Part shown: positions 60,208 to 64,000 of the stretch, one piece after another
Layout of the letters: every line of letters begins with the position of its first letter
Numbering within the stretch: the stretch's first letter is position 1
Position numbers and translations under genes: made by a program
The notes under the pieces: generated by a model
Database searches by the model: none
What the model was told of the DNA's origin: nothing
The model's input: the letters and a program-made list of their open reading frames with translations, nothing else
NCBI GenBank assembly: GCA_958299035.1
Contig: CATQJL010000305.1
Span: 74,492,792 to 74,556,791 of the forward strand
Direction: 5' to 3'
Origin: Cylicocyclus nassatus
Taxonomy: Eukaryota; Nematoda; Chromadorea; Rhabditida; Strongylidae
DNA: 64,000 bases

Positions 60208-60629
60208 TCAACAACGATAACAAGCAGTCAGAAGAAAAGCAAAGCTGTACAATAATTTTACTCATAAACCTGCCTTACGAGGATACGGTGCTGAACGTAT
60301 ATTTGAGAAGGATTATATGAACGAATTTTCAAAACGATTTAGAACTCACGAGTTGCTCAATGTTTCGAACAGCATGCCTCAAATGACGTCAACCAATGCA
60401 AAAGCCAAGCTCCGCTAGAATATTGGCGCAGTTTTACTTATGGCATCGAGCTGTGTTTGTGTCGCCAGCTCTGCCCCCCGTTCTTGCCACTAAAACCCTA
60501 GCAGCGCCAATGTGGCACTTGAATTTTGCGCGATTTGAGTGCGCTTAGGAGAGCGGCCACTGTGCTCAATGTGTTTTCTAACTACTAGCAAATGTTTTTT
60601 TTTGAAACGGACGCACTACACACGGCTAA

Positions 60630-60902
60630 GTGACCAACACGTCCTCTGCCTCGTCGCTGAATGCCAGCAGGACAGCTAACTTGAAAAGAGCGTACTATAT
60701 TGTCTTCTATTCTGCAATGTCTTTCTTAATTCTTCAGCGTATTGAAGTTTCCCAGCTAACCTATAGCTGCGGTCTTTCTCTCACGGATACTATTATACCT
60801 TTTCGTGTTGTACAAGAATCGGTGAAGAAAAACATTAAATACAGACTATGCAGAATGCCCAAAAAGTGTGCCTACTGTTTGATCTCAATAACTCTCTTGT
60901 GA
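60630..60902 (+). CDS. ORF of uncertain status
   Basis: 90 codons after CGGCTAAG, starting TNTSSASSLNASRTANLKRA and then hydrophobic (YIVFYSAMSFLILQRI). The last part runs into a MITE (60851 on), so if real it is truncated or an exon ending before that. No donor was confirmed. Confidence 0.2.
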   Translation: MTNTSSASSLNASRTANLKRAYYIVFYSAMSFLILQRIEVSQLTYSCGLSLTDTIIPFRVVQESVKKNIKYRLCRMPKKCAYCLISITLL

Positions 60903-61538
60903 TAGAGTCTTTCGAGAAGATTCAGGTAGCATTTTGTAGAGCTGTCAACTTTGGTTTACGATGATATGATGCGAATCAAAAATTCCTCTTTATCACTGTA
61001 GGTTTACGGTAGGAACTTTGAGAAGAGTTTTGAGTAAATAAGGCTCATATTTCACCTTTAAAATAGAACTACAGGAGCTGAAAGCTCCTACGCGAGGTAA
61101 ATCAAAGTCGCTGATTCCAAACGTAAAACTCACATTCATCATAACGCATTTTTCATAAATTATGTCAGATATACCACAATTTCTGCTACTCGTCAAAAGT
61201 CTGATTAGGCCAGAAAGCTTCAAGAAAACGCAAAACGCAAATTATGTAACAAGGTTCCATCATGCTGATTGCAGAATAAATCAGCATGATGGAAACCTTG
61301 TTACACAATCTTTAAGATTTTTTTGTGAAGTTTCTTCCAAACGGCCTTTTCAACAGTGGCGCCAATGCTGCAAGCTCTCACCGTGCTCCTACAGCAATGA
61401 AGAGCAATCGGTGATTCCTTTATTTTGTAAATTGAAGTTGAAGTCAGCTCTGGGAAAAGGTGCTTAAACCTTTTCGAAAGACTTCAATACAAGAGAGTTA
61501 TTAACAATCAAACAGTAGGGACATCTTTTCGGGGCCTG
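60851..61538. mobile_element. Diverged CAGGG-family MITE (copy 5) with nested hairpin
   Basis: Ends CAGAATGCCCAAAAAGTGTG and ACATCTTTTCGGGGCCTG correspond to the CAGGGTGTCCC family, and the interior follows it (TTTTGTAGAGCTGTCAACTT). Inside, 61247-61303 is a near-perfect hairpin around TAACAAGGTTCCATCATGCT and its inverse. This is the oldest copy by sequence. Confidence 0.7.
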
Positions 61539-61700
61539 CATGTCGCCGAAATGGGGTGTTCCATGCAAAAATCTGCTATAATCCACTCAGTCCCACGTAT
61601 CACAGGCATTGAAGATTCGTACAAGCTGTAGGCGGGGGTGAAGCCTATTGGCGACAAATGGGCTGTAGTAAACCTCCCATCAAGGCATCTCTCTTGACGC
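61539..61700. repeat. TATGTCGCC-family MITE relic
   Basis: CATGTCGCCGAAATGGGG at 61539 resembles the ends of the 118 bp MITE at 31988; the other end near 61650-61665 (TTGGCGACAAATGGG) is decayed. Confidence 0.45.
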
Positions 61701-61924
61701 GCACCGGGTGTGCGCCACAGTCCAGCATGCAGTGAGCTATTGATCTGGATGCGGATCGCTTTTCAATCATGATAATCATGTGTGTTCTTGAAAAAGGAAC
61801 CACTCGAGCCAATTTGGTCGAACAGGTAAGCGACTGAAGTTGAGTTACTCAGGAGTAACTTGTGGGAGTCTTCTCTGCGTCTCCTCTTTTCCACACTATT
61901 TGCATTACTCTAACATTAGTTCGC

Positions 61925-62086
61925 GATCAGTTCAACTGAACTGAACTGTTGTGCAACAGTTGACTGCAGCAGGTGGACGGATGGCCCTGTCAGTTCACTT
62001 GTCAATAGCATGGGAAGGTGGGCGGTCATCAGTTCACCTGACGTAAATACAACTGACGGGTTGAGTGCAGTTCACCTGAACTGATC
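61925..62086. mobile_element. 162 bp MITE with GATCAGTTCA ends
   Basis: GATCAGTTCAACTGAACTG at the left pairs with CAGTTCACCTGAACTGATC at the right; further CAGTTCACxTGA boxes lie inside. No clear target duplication. Confidence 0.6.
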
Positions 62087-63446
62087 AAGCTTTACTACTG
62101 GGTCATGATCCCCTATCCAAAGACATTCGATGGCAAAACAACCACGCAGTGCTTTGGCGATTTATTCAGTAGTCAGTCTCCTGCGTTAGGCACTCAGCAG
62201 CAGTTTCGTTGACGAAGGTACAAAGCGAAGATAGGTAGCATGGAGCTTTTGAGGTCCTCGGGTTTTAAATCGATTCCTAACTAGAAATTTGGCAAGAAGT
62301 CTGGTTGGCTTTCTACGACTTGAAGAGAAAGTATAATAATTTTATTTGGTTGTAAAAACTTGGAGACTTTCTATCTCTCTGCTTCGCTAAGGATCCGCTG
62401 ACAAGAGGAAACAAGATGCCTTTTTATCCGCTTTACTATTTTTGCCTGCTAAAGAAGCTTAGGTATCAAATTTCATATACTTGCTTTTACGTAGGCTGAC
62501 TTCAAATAATAAAATCCCTTTCACCACTTTCTTTTCTTCAAATGATGTGTATAAAAACGGGATGTTTTGCATTATCTCCCGTCAGTGAAACTCGCTAAAA
62601 AAGTTTTCCAAAGGACGTCATTATTTCAATCTGGATGTTGTGCAATGTGAGAATAATGAAGCACAGCTTTCTGGCAGCGTAAACTACATAGTTGTCATTG
62701 ATTCGTTTCAAACTTTTACAAAGAAACTACCTAAAACTATTCGTTTATGAAGCTCTTTGGTAGGTCTTGCTTGTAGCTCACCTTTTGCTTTATTTGCTTT
62801 TTTTTCACAAGTACGCCTATCTTTCTTGTTCTACTTCTCCGACTCATAGCCGGACACCAAAATGAAGTCTTAGCCGTGGCACTTGACTGCCGTTTATTTG
62901 ATCAAATGTAAGACATCTTTTTCTTATCTAGATGGAGGGAAAAAGCGAAGACAGAGCTCTCTGGCTGCTGATTATAAAAGGTTGACATGACATCTCCGCC
63001 ATCTCATTTATTAAACAGAGTTTACCAAATAAGATTTATGCTCAGAAATGCGTAGGCAGAGGTGCTTTTCTCATTGTTAAATGTGCATTCTCAAGCACAG
63101 CATTGGATGGGTAACCGGTAAATAAGTTTGTTTTTTTTTGCCACTACTTTGAAACTATAGAATTTTGTAGCTTATTTATTACAGACAATAGCTGCTATCC
63201 AACGTAAGACGAAAATGTGAAGCCAAAATAGGCCTATTTTAAATTCCTAATCAATCATTAGATCAATATTGTGGTTAATTACTGATTGCTTAAAGTCGAA
63301 ATCTGGACTACGAGGCGGAATAGTTTATTTGTATCGCGGCTTGTAGGGCTCATGAATCTTCAACGTTCTTCGAGCCTAATTTCCTGATATGTTGCAGACG
63401 TCCGCGCAGGCAGGCGTGCATCGCGCGACCGTGTCGCTTGTTATCC
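62087..63446. other. No recognisable feature
   Basis: AT-rich; no exon with two splice sites and no repeat ends found. Confidence 0.4.
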
Positions 63447-63938
63447 TTATAGTGTGACCATGTTTAGGCGCAAGAGGAACAAGCATCGATGGGAACAAAC
63501 CTTATCCTGAATATGTAAATACGACTGGTATAGAAAAGAAAAAGATACTGATACCTCACGGCGCACCACGATAGTGACACCGATATCCAAAATAAATCTG
63601 TGACGATGGTAAACCTGCGCAGTCACACATTTAGCTGGGTTCATACTCATCCAACTGATCCGCAATTGTGCCGGTATTGTGCCGGAATTGTCATGCATTG
63701 CAGCCGCTCGCATGCGGTCCTGAGGGAGCAACTTATTGATTTTTGACCTGCTTTTTGGGTTTTCAAATAGCGTGTTGTTTTGAGAGAGAAAGGTGCCGGG
63801 ATCTTTACGTGGTAGGGGTACGTCAAGATGCTGGCACCTTGCTGGCGGCGTCTGTAAGTTTGGGAAGTGTGGCATATTACATAACTCACGCCAAGCAAGT
63901 AATTCTAAAAGTTCCTTTTTCATCGAAAATATTATCAT
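63447..63938 (-). CDS. 163-codon ORF, uncertain
   Basis: A long open frame for this AT-rich region, reading NMPHFPNLQTPPARCQHLDV, RKDPGTFLSQNNTLFENPKS and LRISWMSMNPAKCVTAQVY on the minus strand. No domain is recognised. The plus strand is also partly open over 63760-63960, which weakens the case. It could be a gene end or an old transposon fragment continuing past the window. Confidence 0.3.
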   Translation of the reverse strand: MIIFSMKKELLELLAWRELCNMPHFPNLQTPPARCQHLDVPLPRKDPGTFLSQNNTLFENPKSRSKINKLLPQDRMRAAAMHDNSGTIPAQLRISWMSMNPAKCVTAQVYHRHRFILDIGVTIVVRREVSVSFSFLYQSYLHIQDKVCSHRCLFLLRLNMVTL

Positions 63939-64000
63939 TTTTGTCTTGCTTGGATTTTACCGATCAAATCAATGCTATGTATGGAAGAGGGGTCTCAAAT

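Larger units (their letters stand above)
55126..60350 (+). repeat. Duplicated block D (copy of 30495-35885)
   Basis: Carries the same order as block C: CTCAGA-ended MITE (55275-55836), TATGTCGCC MITE (56679-56797), CAGGG MITE (57190-57867) and the secreted-protein gene (58111-58715). It shows empty target sites for two insertions of block C, and holds 59107-60207 that C lacks. Confidence 0.92.

Overview
The window looks like nuclear DNA of a clade V nematode, most likely a strongylid (hookworm-like). It is AT-rich, genes are cut into small exons with TTTCAG/TTGCAG-type acceptors and long introns, and most of it is transposon-derived. The RTE-family retrotransposons resemble, from memory only, those of hookworms. 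No bacterial operons, rRNA, convincing tRNA or CRISPR array were seen.

Layout. 1-6.4 kb: a plus-strand multi-exon gene (exons 1171-6416) for an extracellular glycoprotein of unknown family, with a dead RTE copy and two MITEs in its introns. 7.3-11.9 kb: a cluster of fold-back elements, namely a mariner-type MITE, two head-to-tail Helitron-like elements, and a 1.4 kb palindromic TA-inserting element. 12-22.3 kb: three phase-matched minus-strand exons of a Cys-loop ligand-gated ion channel, two of them separated by an intron of about 7.9 kb. 23.4-41.8 kb: two diverged copies of one large block (A about 23.4-29.05 kb, B about 36.1-41.8 kb), with a TTAA-inserting MITE and a 5'-truncated RTE copy in or beside A. 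A second duplicated block (C about 30.5-35.9 kb, D about 55.1-60.4 kb) carries a three-exon gene for a small secreted protein in both copies. C holds two transposons that D lacks, so D shows their empty sites.

39.2 kb: start of a small plus-strand gene. 41.9-43 kb: a minus-strand gene relic with a Harbinger-type MITE inside one exon, cut off upstream by a long degenerate RTE (43-47.2 kb) that itself carries a 948 bp palindromic mariner MITE. 48.3-53 kb: a nearly complete but frameshifted CR1/Jockey-type LINE on the minus strand, inserted in a palindromic MITE. 53-64 kb: the second copy of the secreted-protein block, more MITEs and a few uncertain ORFs.

The host genes do not form an obvious pathway. 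The main value is the nested record of insertions, the duplicated secreted-protein gene pair, and several exons recovered by matching splice phase. Exon calls rest on reading frame, splice sites and phase read by eye; no database search was run.
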